A stretch of 64,000 bases of DNA from Candidatus Fimivivens faecavium. Lineage in GTDB: Bacteria; Bacillota; Clostridia; Oscillospirales; Ruminococcaceae. The translations under genes and the position numbers were made by a program. Below are positions 1-8,299 of this stretch, piece after piece (position 1 is the stretch's first letter; the number at the start of each line of letters is the position of its first letter). The stretch is taken from assembly GCA_018716105.1 (NCBI GenBank), contig DVKH01000035.1:1-64000 (forward strand). The letters are read 5' to 3'. The notes under the pieces were generated by a model. It was not told the DNA's origin, ran no database searches, and saw only the letters and a list, made by a program, of their open reading frames with translations.

Positions 1-246
1 CGGAGTACCGGCGACAAACGGACGGACGAGGGCGGCAACCCCACCACCGAACGGCAGCGCCGGAAGATCTACGCACTCACCGAGGCCCTGGGGTGGAACA
101 ACGACAAGCGCCGGATCGAGGGCTTTGTGAAACGGATGACCGGCATCGACCGGCTTGAGTGGCTGAACACGGCCCAGTGTGAGAAGGTCATCGAGGGCCT
201 CAAGGCAATCCTCGCCCGAGAGCAGCGGAAGGAGGGCAAAGCGTGA
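1..246 (+). CDS. GemA-like regulatory protein (DUF1018), C-terminal part
   Basis: The reading frame is open from base 1 and ends in TGA at 244-246, giving the last 81 residues; the start is outside the window. The C-terminal pattern (QRRKIYALTEALGW, then FVKRMTGIDRLEWL and a final VIEGLKAIL helix) matches the conserved part of Mu gp16/GemA proteins (DUF1018), which in Mu affect host gene expression and DNA supercoiling. Its stop overlaps the GTG start of the next gene (GTGA), so the two are probably translationally coupled. Function beyond family membership is not shown by the sequence. Confidence 0.7.
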   Translation, partial: RSTGDKRTDEGGNPTTERQRRKIYALTEALGWNNDKRRIEGFVKRMTGIDRLEWLNTAQCEKVIEGLKAILAREQRKEGKA

Positions 247-620
247 ACAACTTTGACAAGCCCGTCGAGAAAGCAAAGACAGACGCCGAGATCCTGGATG
301 CCCTGCAAGGGGTCAAGATGACGCAAGACGAGCTCCGGCGCGGCAAGTGCGGGAGCGTGGGCCTCGCCTTCTTCCGGGCCTACTACGAAAAGCTCCCCGA
401 CGAAGTGGCCCGTCGCCTCACGGAGATCGACACGGACGCCGTCGAGAGGATCACCCGGGCGACCGGGCTCGGGCTCTCCGGCGAGCTGCTGGCCCGGTTT
501 GTTGAGAAGCTGGCGAGCGACGCAGCCTTCGCCCAGGTCATCCGGGCGGCGAACTTTTACCGGGAGCGGCTGGGCTACGGCCCGCTCGGGCCGGACGGCT
601 GGCCGGAGGCGAGAGAGTGA
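243..620 (+). CDS. Small phage protein of unknown function
   Basis: A 125-residue soluble protein starting at GTG 243, with a strong ribosome-binding site (AAGGAGGG) six bases upstream and the start overlapping the GemA stop. I do not recognise the family. The middle is helical and charged, with a GLGLSGELLARFVEKL segment, and there is no membrane segment or Cys cluster. Its place directly after GemA in the early/middle operon suggests a regulatory or DNA-metabolism accessory role, which is inference from position only. Confidence 0.7.
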   Translation: MNNFDKPVEKAKTDAEILDALQGVKMTQDELRRGKCGSVGLAFFRAYYEKLPDEVARRLTEIDTDAVERITRATGLGLSGELLARFVEKLASDAAFAQVIRAANFYRERLGYGPLGPDGWPEARE

Positions 621-901
621 GCGGTCGGAAGGCTGGGGCGATGGGGCTTGTCGAGAGGCTCGCCGCCGCCCTGGCGGTGAACGAGATCGTCCGCTCCCGG
701 CACTTCCTGGGAGAGCAAACCAGCAAGGAAGACCGGGAGGAGCTGCTCAAGCTCACGGCCTCCGAACTCACCTCGACGGCCCAGGTGCTCGCCTCCGCCG
801 TGCATCTCCGGCAGCAGGTGGAGACGGCGGAGTTCACGCGGGCCCTCATAGAGCAGCAGAAGGCCGCGCAGCAGCCCCCAGGCGGGCCGCTTGCGTGTTA
901 A
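617..901 (+). CDS. Small phage protein of unknown function
   Basis: A 94-residue protein read from GTG 617, which overlaps the stop of the previous gene (GTGA) and follows a GGAGG at the proper distance. It is helical, with no cysteine apart from the last residue and no membrane segment. No family is recognised. The tight GTGA overlaps shared by this gene and the one before it argue for a real, co-translated early operon and against a chance frame. Confidence 0.65.
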   Translation: MSGRKAGAMGLVERLAAALAVNEIVRSRHFLGEQTSKEDREELLKLTASELTSTAQVLASAVHLRQQVETAEFTRALIEQQKAAQQPPGGPLAC

Positions 902-912
902 GGGGGGACGGT

Positions 913-1296
913 ATGCCAACGAAGAAGAAACGCCTCACGCAGCGCGAGAAGGCCGAGAGGGCGAAGATGAAGAAGGAACTCCAAGCGGAGGGAGTGCTCC
1001 CACCGGACAAGCCGCGACTCAACCGGAAGAAGTTCGCCCGGGAGACCTGGGCCGAGTGGAAGGAGTTTCTCGAGAGAGACCCCGTTCTCGCGGAGGTTCG
1101 CCTTCTTCGGGCTGTTGAGTTCATGGCGGGCCCGGAAGTGCCGAGGATCACGCCGGAACAGGTCGGCGTCCTCAAGGCCCTCAAGATCGCGATCGAGCTC
1201 GACAAGTTCCTCCGGCGGCTGGAAGCGGAGGGGCGAAAACAATACACAATCGGGGAGATTGCCGACGAGGTCTTCCTCCCCGTTTGGAAATTATAA
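913..1296 (+). CDS. Basic phage protein of unknown function
   Basis: A 127-residue protein starting at ATG 913 behind a purine-rich GGGGGGACGGT. The first 50 residues are very basic (KKKRLTQREKAERAKMKKEL), which suggests nucleic-acid contact; the rest is a helical domain ending in DEVFLPVWKL. The same frame is open further upstream, but the start at 913 has the ribosome-binding site and avoids overlap with the previous gene. No family recognised. Confidence 0.65.
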   Translation: MPTKKKRLTQREKAERAKMKKELQAEGVLPPDKPRLNRKKFARETWAEWKEFLERDPVLAEVRLLRAVEFMAGPEVPRITPEQVGVLKALKIAIELDKFLRRLEAEGRKQYTIGEIADEVFLPVWKL

Positions 1297-1314
1297 GGAG
1301 GTAAACAACACACC

Positions 1315-1422
1315 ATGAACGACAACATCAACACCAGACCGGCCCAGGAGCCGGAGATCAATGAAGTTGACGGGAAGCCCATCTTCCACGCCGACGAGGA
1401 GGAGGGCGAGGATCATGAGTAA
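1315..1422 (+). CDS. Very small acidic protein (35 aa)
   Basis: A short frame with a near-perfect ribosome-binding site (TAAGGAGGT at 1293-1301) ahead of ATG 1315. It encodes 35 acidic residues and ends in TAA at 1420-1422, eight bases into the endolysin gene. Either it is a genuine small protein or a leader peptide coupling translation into the endolysin, which itself has no separate strong site. No homology recognised. Confidence 0.5.
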   Translation: MNDNINTRPAQEPEINEVDGKPIFHADEEEGEDHE

Positions 1423-2716
1423 GAAGATTTGTCTCGACGCCGGGCACGTCGGCAGCAAGTACAACCAGAGCCCCGTCGTGAAGACCTACTACGAAAGCGC
1501 GATGGTTTGGGCGCTGCATCTCAAGCTCAAGGCCCAGCTCGAGGCCCGGGGCTTCCAGGTCGTCACCACGCGGGCGAGCATCGACACCGACCTCGGCGTC
1601 TACGAGCGCGGAACGGCCTCGAAGGGGTGCGACGTCTTCATCTCTCTCCACTCCAACGCTTGCGGCACGGAGAGCGTCGACTATCCCGTCGTCTACCGGG
1701 CCTACGACAACAAGAACGACGTCGACACCCTGGCCCTCAAGCTGGCGAAGAAGGTCGGCGAGCTCATGGGAACCGCCCAGGCCGGGCGGACGGCCACCCG
1801 GAAGAACAGCTCCGGCGGCGAATACTACGGAGTCCTCCGTGGAGCTCGTGCGGTCGGGACTCCCTACTACATGCTCATCGAGCACAGCTTCCACACGAAC
1901 ACGAAGGCGACGAAGTGGCTCTCCGTGGACGCGAACCTGGACAAGCTGGCCGTCGCCGAGGCCGACATCCTGGCGGAGTTCTTCGGGATGGAGAGCTCCG
2001 CCGCAACCGAAAAGACGGCAATCATGGGCGAGGCCCAGGCCACAGCCCAGCAGATGGCGCTATTTTGCCGGAGCAAGAACTCCACTCCGCAGCTCACAAG
2101 CTGCTCTCTTGAACAACTCGCGGAGATGTTCATCGAGGAGGGCAAAGCCGAGGGCGTCCGGGGTGACGTGGCCTTCGCGCAGAGCCTCCACGAAACCGGC
2201 TATTTTAAGTTCGGCGGGATCGTCCTCCCGGCTCAAAACAACTACGCCGGGATTGGGGCCCTCAACGGAAACACCACCGGACAGGCGGCGAGCTTCCCCG
2301 ACCCGCGCACCGGCGTCCGGGCACAGATCCAGCACCTCAAGGCGTATGCCTCCACCGAGGCCCTGGTGAACGAGTGCGTCGACCCTCGCTTCTCCCTGGT
2401 CGCCCGGGGCGTCGCGCCTTATGTGGAATGGCTGGGAGCGGAGGACAATCCCGAGGGGCGCGGCTGGGCCGTGCCCGGGGCGGGCTACGGCGCGAACATC
2501 GTGAAGCTGCTCGGCCAGATCCTCGCCCAGGAAGTGCCGCAAGCCCCCGCAGAGCCCGAGAACGACGGATACCCGGAGGGGACGCCCGCGTGGCAGAAGG
2601 AGGGCTTCGAGATCCTGGTGGAGCGCGGAATCATCAACTCCCCCGACGTGTGGAAGGCTCGCTTTGACCAGCCGATCATGGTCGGCGAGATCCTGGCAAT
2701 CATCGGCAGACTGTAA
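1415..2716 (+). CDS. Phage endolysin: N-acetylmuramoyl-L-alanine amidase plus glucosaminidase
   Basis: A 433-residue protein starting at ATG 1415. Residues 1-190 are an Amidase_3 domain: DAGHVG supplies the first zinc histidine, SLHSNA the second, and LIEHSF the catalytic Glu. It cleaves the amide bond between MurNAc and the stem peptide. Residues about 220-370 match the glucosaminidase family, with the catalytic Glu in SLHETGYF, and would cut the glycan. The last 50 residues form a small repeat-like end. No signal peptide is present, so release would rely on the holin at 3191. The neighbouring Mor/C-like gene lies downstream, so the endolysin precedes the terminator at 3126 whereas the holin follows it. 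Confidence 0.9.
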   Translation: MSKKICLDAGHVGSKYNQSPVVKTYYESAMVWALHLKLKAQLEARGFQVVTTRASIDTDLGVYERGTASKGCDVFISLHSNACGTESVDYPVVYRAYDNKNDVDTLALKLAKKVGELMGTAQAGRTATRKNSSGGEYYGVLRGARAVGTPYYMLIEHSFHTNTKATKWLSVDANLDKLAVAEADILAEFFGMESSAATEKTAIMGEAQATAQQMALFCRSKNSTPQLTSCSLEQLAEMFIEEGKAEGVRGDVAFAQSLHETGYFKFGGIVLPAQNNYAGIGALNGNTTGQAASFPDPRTGVRAQIQHLKAYASTEALVNECVDPRFSLVARGVAPYVEWLGAEDNPEGRGWAVPGAGYGANIVKLLGQILAQEVPQAPAEPENDGYPEGTPAWQKEGFEILVERGIINSPDVWKARFDQPIMVGEILAIIGRL

Positions 2717-2737
2717 CCGGAAAGGAGGGCGCAGGAC

Positions 2738-3088
2738 ATGGATGAGCTCGTAAAGGACTTGACCCTGGACATGATTTCCGAGGGCCTCTATCGGATGATC
2801 GCCGAGGCGATCGGGACGGATAACTTCTACAAGCTGGCCGAGATCGTCGGAGGCACTACGATCTATATCCCGAAGCCCGAGAGCCTCACCCGCCCCGTCC
2901 GCGACGCCCGCATCAAGAAAGAGTTCACCGGCTACAACCACCAGGAACTCGCCCGGAAGTACGGCGTCACCGAGAGATGGGTTCGGCGCATTTGCGGCCC
3001 CGGACAAGCGGAAGGGCAGATCGGGATCTTCGACTACCTGGAAGGCCCCGGGGGCGAATACGAGGACGAGGGGCCTTGCAACTCTTAG
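2738..3088 (+). CDS. Mor/C-family transcription activator
   Basis: A 116-residue protein with a good AAGGAGG ribosome-binding site. The core YIPKPESLTRPVRDARI, then EFTGYNHQELARKYGVTERWVRRI, is the Mor family signature: a dimerisation beta strand followed by a helix-turn-helix. In Mu, Mor turns on the middle promoter and C the late promoters. Only one such gene is visible here, placed immediately before a terminator and the start of the structural operon, so it probably acts as the late activator. A 10-bp palindrome (GAAGCGCTTC) overlaps its stop codon and could be a binding site. Confidence 0.88.
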   Translation: MDELVKDLTLDMISEGLYRMIAEAIGTDNFYKLAEIVGGTTIYIPKPESLTRPVRDARIKKEFTGYNHQELARKYGVTERWVRRICGPGQAEGQIGIFDYLEGPGGEYEDEGPCNS

Positions 3089-3097
3089 AAGCGCTTC
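3088..3097. promoter_or_regulatory. 10-bp palindrome, possible Mor/C operator
   Basis: GAAGCGCTTC is a perfect palindrome at the end of the activator gene, about 100 bases upstream of the holin, and followed by an AT-rich stretch (TATATCAAATT). Mor-family proteins bind dyad sites next to weak -10 elements. The location fits a late-operon control site, but no direct evidence links them. Confidence 0.25.
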
Positions 3098-3125
3098 GTA
3101 TATCAAATTCCACAAAACAACCCTA

Positions 3126-3163
3126 AAATAGGACTACAAGCTACGCTTGTAGTCCTATTTTTT
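3126..3163 (+). terminator. Rho-independent terminator after the Mor/C gene
   Basis: AATAGGACTACAAG pairs perfectly with CTTGTAGTCCTATT around a CTACG loop and is followed by a run of T. It separates the early/middle operon from the late operon. The holin ribosome-binding site begins only about ten bases later, so late transcription must start inside, or read through, this region. Confidence 0.9.
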
Positions 3164-3190
3164 ATGCTTTGAGAAGGAGACAAAACACAC

Positions 3191-3703
3191 ATGAACATGG
3201 AACTCATCACCAGCGCAGCGAGCGACGCTCTCGTCAACGTCGTCCTCGCAGTCATCGCCCTCGCCGGGGCCTACGGGGTCTACTATATCCGGCTGGGCGC
3301 GGCCAAGCTCAAGGAGCAGACAGCGCAGATCAAGGACGAGGCGGGCCGGAAGGTGCTCGAGGACGCCCTTGACGACGTGGTCAACCTTGCGACGGTCTCC
3401 GTCGGCGCGATGGAGCAGACCACCGCGAAGGCGCTCCGCGACGCGGTCAAGAACGGAACGGCAAGCCGTGAGGAGCTGCTCGCCCTGGGCAAGCAGGTCT
3501 TTGACGAGGTGAAGGCGGCGATCACGCCCGAGGCGCAGCAGGTCATCACCGACAACCTGGGCAGCTTCGACAAGTACCTCACCGCCGTCATTGAGGACGC
3601 CGTCCTCCACATCAAGAACGAAGACCCCTATCTCACCCTGTCCGGGGAGCTGCTTGACGGCGTCACCATCGACGGCGCGGAGGACGGGGTCTCCCAGCGG
3701 TAA
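3191..3703 (+). CDS. Phage holin, LLH family
   Basis: A 170-residue protein with one N-terminal membrane segment (about residues 12-33, ALVNVVLAVIALAGAYGVYY) followed by a long amphipathic helical region and a conserved C-terminal portion, the layout of the phage holin LLH family (Phage_holin_6_1). Holins open the membrane so that endolysins without signal peptides reach the wall, matching the endolysin at 1415. The start ATG 3191 has a GAAGGAG site. It is the first gene after the terminator. Confidence 0.82.
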   Translation: MNMELITSAASDALVNVVLAVIALAGAYGVYYIRLGAAKLKEQTAQIKDEAGRKVLEDALDDVVNLATVSVGAMEQTTAKALRDAVKNGTASREELLALGKQVFDEVKAAITPEAQQVITDNLGSFDKYLTAVIEDAVLHIKNEDPYLTLSGELLDGVTIDGAEDGVSQR

Positions 3704-3715
3704 GGAGGGGGACGC

Positions 3716-4012
3716 ATGGACGGAGCAACGATTGCGATGTTCGTCTTTCAGACGGTCATCACGGCGATCATCGGCGTCGCCTCCTGGGGAGTCAAGAACG
3801 CGATCGGCGAGATGAAGTCGGCGATCACGAAGCTCGAGGCGGCAGACAAGAAGAACGCCGAAGACATCGCCGCCGTTCGAGGAGAGCTCGGCGACCTCAA
3901 AGCCGACCTCCCCCTCATCTACACGACCCGGGAGGACTTCATCCGGGTCTCGAACAACATCGACCAGAAGCTCGACAAGCTCCTATACAGGAGCCCGGCA
4001 AAGGAGGGATAA
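3716..4012 (+). CDS. Membrane-anchored coiled-coil protein (lysis accessory or Mu gp25-like)
   Basis: A 98-residue protein with an N-terminal membrane helix (residues about 4-26) followed by a charged coiled coil (EMKSAITKLEAADKKNAEDI) and a short C-terminal tail. The position corresponds to Mu gp24/gp25 (DUF2730), and the shape also resembles haemolysin XhlA or spanin-like lysis helpers. The role cannot be decided from the sequence. Good ribosome-binding site (AAGGAGGG). Confidence 0.7.
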   Translation: MDGATIAMFVFQTVITAIIGVASWGVKNAIGEMKSAITKLEAADKKNAEDIAAVRGELGDLKADLPLIYTTREDFIRVSNNIDQKLDKLLYRSPAKEG

Positions 4013-4018
4013 AAGACC

Positions 4019-4342
4019 ATGGCTTTTTTTGACGACATGACGGAGCAGGAGATCCGGCAGAACAAGGCGATCCGGGGCTACATCGTCCGGGCCCTGGCGA
4101 AAGGCAACCAGAACTCGCTGCTCGTGCGGCAGGTGACGAACGCGCTCCTCGCCGACAACCTCATCACCGTCCCGGACATCTCGAAGCAGCTCTCCTATTT
4201 GGAGGACGGCGGCTACATCGAGTTCACGGACAAGAGGGCGACGGCCTACAACGCATACCGCCGGGACGCCGTCATCCAGCTCACGAAGGCGGGCGTCGAC
4301 CTCGTGGAAGGCACGAGGGAAGACCCCGGCGTAGATGTCTAA
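4019..4342 (+). CDS. Winged-helix protein at the Mu gp26 position
   Basis: A 107-residue protein whose central part (LVRQVTNALLADNL, DISKQLSYLEDGGYIEFTD) reads as a winged helix: three helices, then a beta hairpin. In Mu-like phages a gene of this size and place (gp26) lies just before the gp27 small terminase candidate. It ends with an 8-base overlap into the next gene. DNA binding during packaging is possible; this is inferred from fold and position. Confidence 0.7.
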   Translation: MAFFDDMTEQEIRQNKAIRGYIVRALAKGNQNSLLVRQVTNALLADNLITVPDISKQLSYLEDGGYIEFTDKRATAYNAYRRDAVIQLTKAGVDLVEGTREDPGVDV

Positions 4343-4907
4343 GGGCGAACGCCGGAGGACGCGGATCAGCTCGACGATCGACAAGCTCCCGGACGACATC
4401 AAGACGGAGCTCGACGTTCGGCTCGCGGACACGGCCAACACCTACGAAGACCTCTCCGCGTGGCTCAAGGCGGAGGGCTACGAGATCAGCAAGTCGGCGA
4501 TCGGGCGCTATGCGATCCGCAGCACCCAGGCGGCGCAGCGCGTCGCCGAGACATTGCAGCGGACGCAAGCGATCGCCCAGGCCGTCGAGGCCCACCCCGA
4601 CCTCGACTACACGAAGGCCGCTTCGATGGTTCTCATGGACGGCCTCATGCAGCGAGTCAGCACGGCGGAGGACGACTTCGCCGAGATGCCTCTCGACAAG
4701 GCGGGGCGTCTCATCGCGAGCCTCGCCCGGAACGCAACCTATGAGAAGCGCGTCCGGCAGGACATGAAGAAGAAAGCCGAGCTTGCCTTCGACCAGCTCG
4801 AGGCCGAGCTCATGGCAGCAATCAAACAGCACCCGGAACTCGCCGGGGAGCTGCATGACGTCCTCTCGAGGGCGAGGGAGAAGGTGCTCGACGATGGCGA
4901 AGATTGA
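4335..4907 (+). CDS. DUF3486 protein (Mu gp27-like, probable small terminase subunit)
   Basis: A 190-residue protein. The N-terminal part (RTRISSTIDKLP, then WLKAEGYEISKSAIGRYA) is the helix-turn-helix DNA-binding region typical of DUF3486; the rest is helical and ends in an acidic tail. Mu gp27 belongs to this family and is taken to recognise the packaging site. It overlaps the large terminase gene by 14 bases, which supports a terminase pair acting together at the procapsid. Confidence 0.85.
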   Translation: MSKGERRRTRISSTIDKLPDDIKTELDVRLADTANTYEDLSAWLKAEGYEISKSAIGRYAIRSTQAAQRVAETLQRTQAIAQAVEAHPDLDYTKAASMVLMDGLMQRVSTAEDDFAEMPLDKAGRLIASLARNATYEKRVRQDMKKKAELAFDQLEAELMAAIKQHPELAGELHDVLSRAREKVLDDGED

Positions 4908-6666
4908 CCTCAAGGAATACCTCGAAAGACTCGAGGAACCGGAAGACCGGGAGGCCGTCGCGAGCCGCGAATATCAAAAGGAACTGTTTGAGCAGTACGT
5001 CCAGAAGGGGGACAACTTCCCCGAGCTCCGGGCGCAGCTCCTCAAGGAGTACCAGGACGGGGCCGACCTCACGGGCCCCCAGGGTCTACGCCGGAAGCTC
5101 GGAGCGTTCGACCTGGGCTATTTTGGCCGGGCCTACCTCCCGCACTACTTCGTCAGACCCTCGCCTCCCTTCCATGAGGAACTCGACCGGATCTTCCGGG
5201 AGGGCGTTATGAAGGGTATGAACCCCAGCACAGACGCGAAGCAAATCAGCCGGGCCAACGGATGCCGGAGGGCAGTCGAGGCCCCGCGTGGACATGCCAA
5301 GTCGACGAACTTCACCTTCAAGGACTCCATACACTCGGCGGTGTACGCCTACAAGCACTACGAGATCATCCTCTCGGACAGCTCGGAACAGGCGGAGGGC
5401 TTCCTCTCCGACATCAAGACCGAGCTCGAGGAGAACGCAGCGCTCCGCGAAGACTTCGGAGAGCTTGAGGGGCGCGTCTGGAAGGCGTCGGTCATCCTCC
5501 TATCGAACGGGGTAAAGATCGAGGCCCTGGGCGCTGGGAAGAAGATCCGAGGCAGACGGCACAAACAATGGAGGCCCGACCTCATTCTTTGCGACGATCT
5601 CGAGAACGACGAGAACGTCAACACCCCGGAGCAGCGGAAGAAGCTCCGGGACTGGTTCTACAAGGCGGTCTCGAAAGCGGGCGACACCTACACGGACATC
5701 GTCTACATCGGGACGCTGCTCCACTATGACGCCCTCCTCGCCAATGTCGCCAAGAACCCCGAGTATGAGGCCGTCCGCTACAAGGGCGTCATCTCGTTCG
5801 CAACGAACACGGCCTTGTGGGACGCCTGGGAGCGGATATTCACCGATCTCGAAAACCCGAAGCACAAGGAGGACGCCGAGGACTTCTTCAAGGCCAACGA
5901 GGCCGAGATGCTGGAAGGCACCGCCGTCCTCTGGGAAGAAAAGCTCCCCTACTATGCCCTCATGGTTATGAGGGTATCCGAGGGCGAGGCGAGCTTCTCG
6001 TCGGAGATCCAGAACGAACCCATAGACCCGGAGAATTGCGCGTTCGCCGAGGAGTGGTTCGACTTCTACGACGACGGGCAGCTCCCCCCGGACTTCTCCG
6101 ACTCGAAGTTCCTCTTTGTGGCGGCGAATGACCCCTCCCTCGGAAAGAACCGAAAGAGCGACACCTCGGCGATCATCGGCATAGCGAAGGACACCTCGAC
6201 GGGCTACATGTACGTCGTCATCGCTGACATCGCCAAACGGAAGCCGGACAAGATTATTGAGGACGCGATCGAGGCGTCTCGTCGGCTCAAGCGTGAATAC
6301 AAGAAGCCCCTCTACAAGTTCGGCGTCGAGACGGTTCAATTCCAATATTATTTTGCCGAGATCATGCGGCAGAAGTCCGCCGAGATCGGCGAGTACCTTC
6401 CTATCGAGGAGATCAACAGCGTCCAGAACAAGGACGCCCGCATCCAGTCCTTGCAGCCCTTCGTCAAGAACGGCTACCTCAAGTTCTCGAAGCGGCACAA
6501 GGCACTCCTCGACCAGATGCTCAAGTACCCTATGGGGAAGAATGACGACGCCCCCGACGCCCTGCAAATGGCCGTCTCCCTGGCTCTCTCGGTCAAGGTC
6601 GGGCGTCGACCGGATTACAAATCAGTTTTAGGCCGTGCGATCAAGTTCCGGCGCGGGGCCTACTAA
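4894..6666 (+). CDS. Terminase large subunit (Mu gp28-like)
   Basis: A 590-residue packaging motor. The ATPase half has a Walker A-like APRGHAKST and a Walker B LILCDDLE; the nuclease half begins near NDPSLGKNRKSD and ends with the conserved Asp in DDAPDALQMA. It pumps prophage DNA into heads and, in Mu-type phages, cuts headfuls that include host DNA. I chose ATG 4894, which overlaps the small subunit gene; the frame is open further upstream but without a start that fits. Confidence 0.93.
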   Translation: MAKIDLKEYLERLEEPEDREAVASREYQKELFEQYVQKGDNFPELRAQLLKEYQDGADLTGPQGLRRKLGAFDLGYFGRAYLPHYFVRPSPPFHEELDRIFREGVMKGMNPSTDAKQISRANGCRRAVEAPRGHAKSTNFTFKDSIHSAVYAYKHYEIILSDSSEQAEGFLSDIKTELEENAALREDFGELEGRVWKASVILLSNGVKIEALGAGKKIRGRRHKQWRPDLILCDDLENDENVNTPEQRKKLRDWFYKAVSKAGDTYTDIVYIGTLLHYDALLANVAKNPEYEAVRYKGVISFATNTALWDAWERIFTDLENPKHKEDAEDFFKANEAEMLEGTAVLWEEKLPYYALMVMRVSEGEASFSSEIQNEPIDPENCAFAEEWFDFYDDGQLPPDFSDSKFLFVAANDPSLGKNRKSDTSAIIGIAKDTSTGYMYVVIADIAKRKPDKIIEDAIEASRRLKREYKKPLYKFGVETVQFQYYFAEIMRQKSAEIGEYLPIEEINSVQNKDARIQSLQPFVKNGYLKFSKRHKALLDQMLKYPMGKNDDAPDALQMAVSLALSVKVGRRPDYKSVLGRAIKFRRGAY

Positions 6667-6682
6667 AAGGAGGTGGGACGGT

Positions 6683-8299
6683 TTGGCCGACCAAAGCAAA
6701 AATAAGTGGTTCCCGTGGCGGCGGCTCTTGAGGTCTACGCAGACACCGAAGCCGGAGACGCGAGAGGTCGCGGTCTCCCAGGTGACGGACAAGTACAGCG
6801 AGTACCCCTCGGACGGGCTCACTCCCGTCCGTCTGGCGGAGATCTTCAAGGAGGCCGACGCGGGAGATGTGCTCCGGCAAGCCGAGCTTTTTGAGGAGAT
6901 GGAGGAGAAAGACCCGCACCTCTTTTCCCAGCTCCAAACGAGAAAGAACGCGGTCACGGGCCTCGACTACGAGGTCATCCCGTTCGACTCGGACGACCCG
7001 AGAGACAAGGAGATCGCCGAGTTCGTAGAAGCACAGATCGGCGGGATCGAGGGGTTTGAGGATGTCATGCTCGACCTCCTGGACGCAATCGGCAAGGGCT
7101 TCGCGGTCTCTGAAATCATGTGGAGCTATGACGAAGGGCACGTCGTTGTCGGAGACATCCGCTCGCGGCATCAAAAGCGGTTCTTCTGGGACACTGTCGA
7201 CGACTCCTTCAAGGTTCGGACGCAGGACGCGCCGGAGGGAATCCTTCTTCCTAAGAACAAGTTCATAGTACACAAGTACAAAGCCCGCAGCGGCCACCCT
7301 TCGCGAGCTGGCGTTCTTCGCGTGGTCTCCTGGATGTACCTATTCAAGAACTACACCCTCAAGGACTGGGTCGCGTTCTGTGAAGTGTTCGGGATGCCGC
7401 TCCGGCTGGGCAAGTATCAGCCGGGCGCAAGCGAGGAGGACAAGCGGGCGCTCATGCAAGCGCTTGTCGCTATCGGAGCCGACGCGGCGGGCATATTCCC
7501 GGACGGCACGACGATCGAGTTCGTAAACACCGAAAAGACCAGCTCGACCGACCTCTATGAAAGGCTCGCCCGTTATTGTGACGAGCAGGTCTCGAAGGCG
7601 ATCCTCGGCCAGACCTTGACCTCGGACTCCGGGGGCGGCAGCTACGCGCAAAGCAAGACGCACAACGACGTCAGACACGACCTCACCGTCGCAGACTGCA
7701 AGGCCCTCGCGGCCACGCTCCGGCGCGACCTCATCCGCCCCCTGGTGCTCTACAACTTCGGGGAGGACAAGCGCATCCCCTATCTACGGTTCGACGCCGA
7801 GGAGTCGGAAGACCTCACCCAGACGGCGACCGTGATCGGGACGCTCATCCGGGAGGCCGGTCTCAAGGTTCCGACCTCCTACATCTACAAGAAGTTCTCC
7901 ATCCCAAAACCGGAGGGAGACGAGGAGATCGCCACACCAGCAACCCAGACACAGGGCGCAGGGATCGGCCCCTTCTCCTTCAAAGCAACCGCGCCGGAGA
8001 CGCCGATCGCGCTCAAGGCCGGGGGCGCAGCGGGCCACGGGACGCAGGAACGCATCGACCAACTTGCGGCAGCGGCCACCAAAAAAAGCGCCGGAGCATT
8101 CAAGAAGGCGTTCGGCCCCGTTCTCAAAATTATTGAGAAAGCCGAGAGCCTTGAGGAGCTCCGCGACATGATGGAAGACGAGAAGGCCGTCGCCTCCCTG
8201 TTCGGCGAGATGGACATCTCCGACGTGGAGGAGCTGCTTCAAAAGGTCATGCTCTACGCAGACCTCGAGGGGAGGTCGCTCGAAGATGGACGAGATTGA
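6683..8299 (+). CDS. Portal protein (DUF935, Mu gp29-like)
   Basis: A 538-residue protein of the DUF935 family, the portal of Mu-like phages, forming the ring through which DNA enters the head. TTG 6683 is the likely start because an excellent AAAGGAGGTGGG lies just upstream. Features of the family seen include HKYKARSGHPSRAGVLR and DEQVSKAILGQTLTSD with a following Gly/Ser stretch. The C-terminal 130 residues are Ala- and Lys-rich. It overlaps the next gene by 14 bases. Confidence 0.92.
   Translation: MADQSKNKWFPWRRLLRSTQTPKPETREVAVSQVTDKYSEYPSDGLTPVRLAEIFKEADAGDVLRQAELFEEMEEKDPHLFSQLQTRKNAVTGLDYEVIPFDSDDPRDKEIAEFVEAQIGGIEGFEDVMLDLLDAIGKGFAVSEIMWSYDEGHVVVGDIRSRHQKRFFWDTVDDSFKVRTQDAPEGILLPKNKFIVHKYKARSGHPSRAGVLRVVSWMYLFKNYTLKDWVAFCEVFGMPLRLGKYQPGASEEDKRALMQALVAIGADAAGIFPDGTTIEFVNTEKTSSTDLYERLARYCDEQVSKAILGQTLTSDSGGGSYAQSKTHNDVRHDLTVADCKALAATLRRDLIRPLVLYNFGEDKRIPYLRFDAEESEDLTQTATVIGTLIREAGLKVPTSYIYKKFSIPKPEGDEEIATPATQTQGAGIGPFSFKATAPETPIALKAGGAAGHGTQERIDQLAAAATKKSAGAFKKAFGPVLKIIEKAESLEELRDMMEDEKAVASLFGEMDISDVEELLQKVMLYADLEGRSLEDGRD

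Noticed and set aside
2060..3115. Long antisense open frame opposite the endolysin and Mor/C gene
   Set aside because: Mirror of GC-rich codon use; no ribosome-binding site or recognisable product, and two well-supported genes lie on the other strand.
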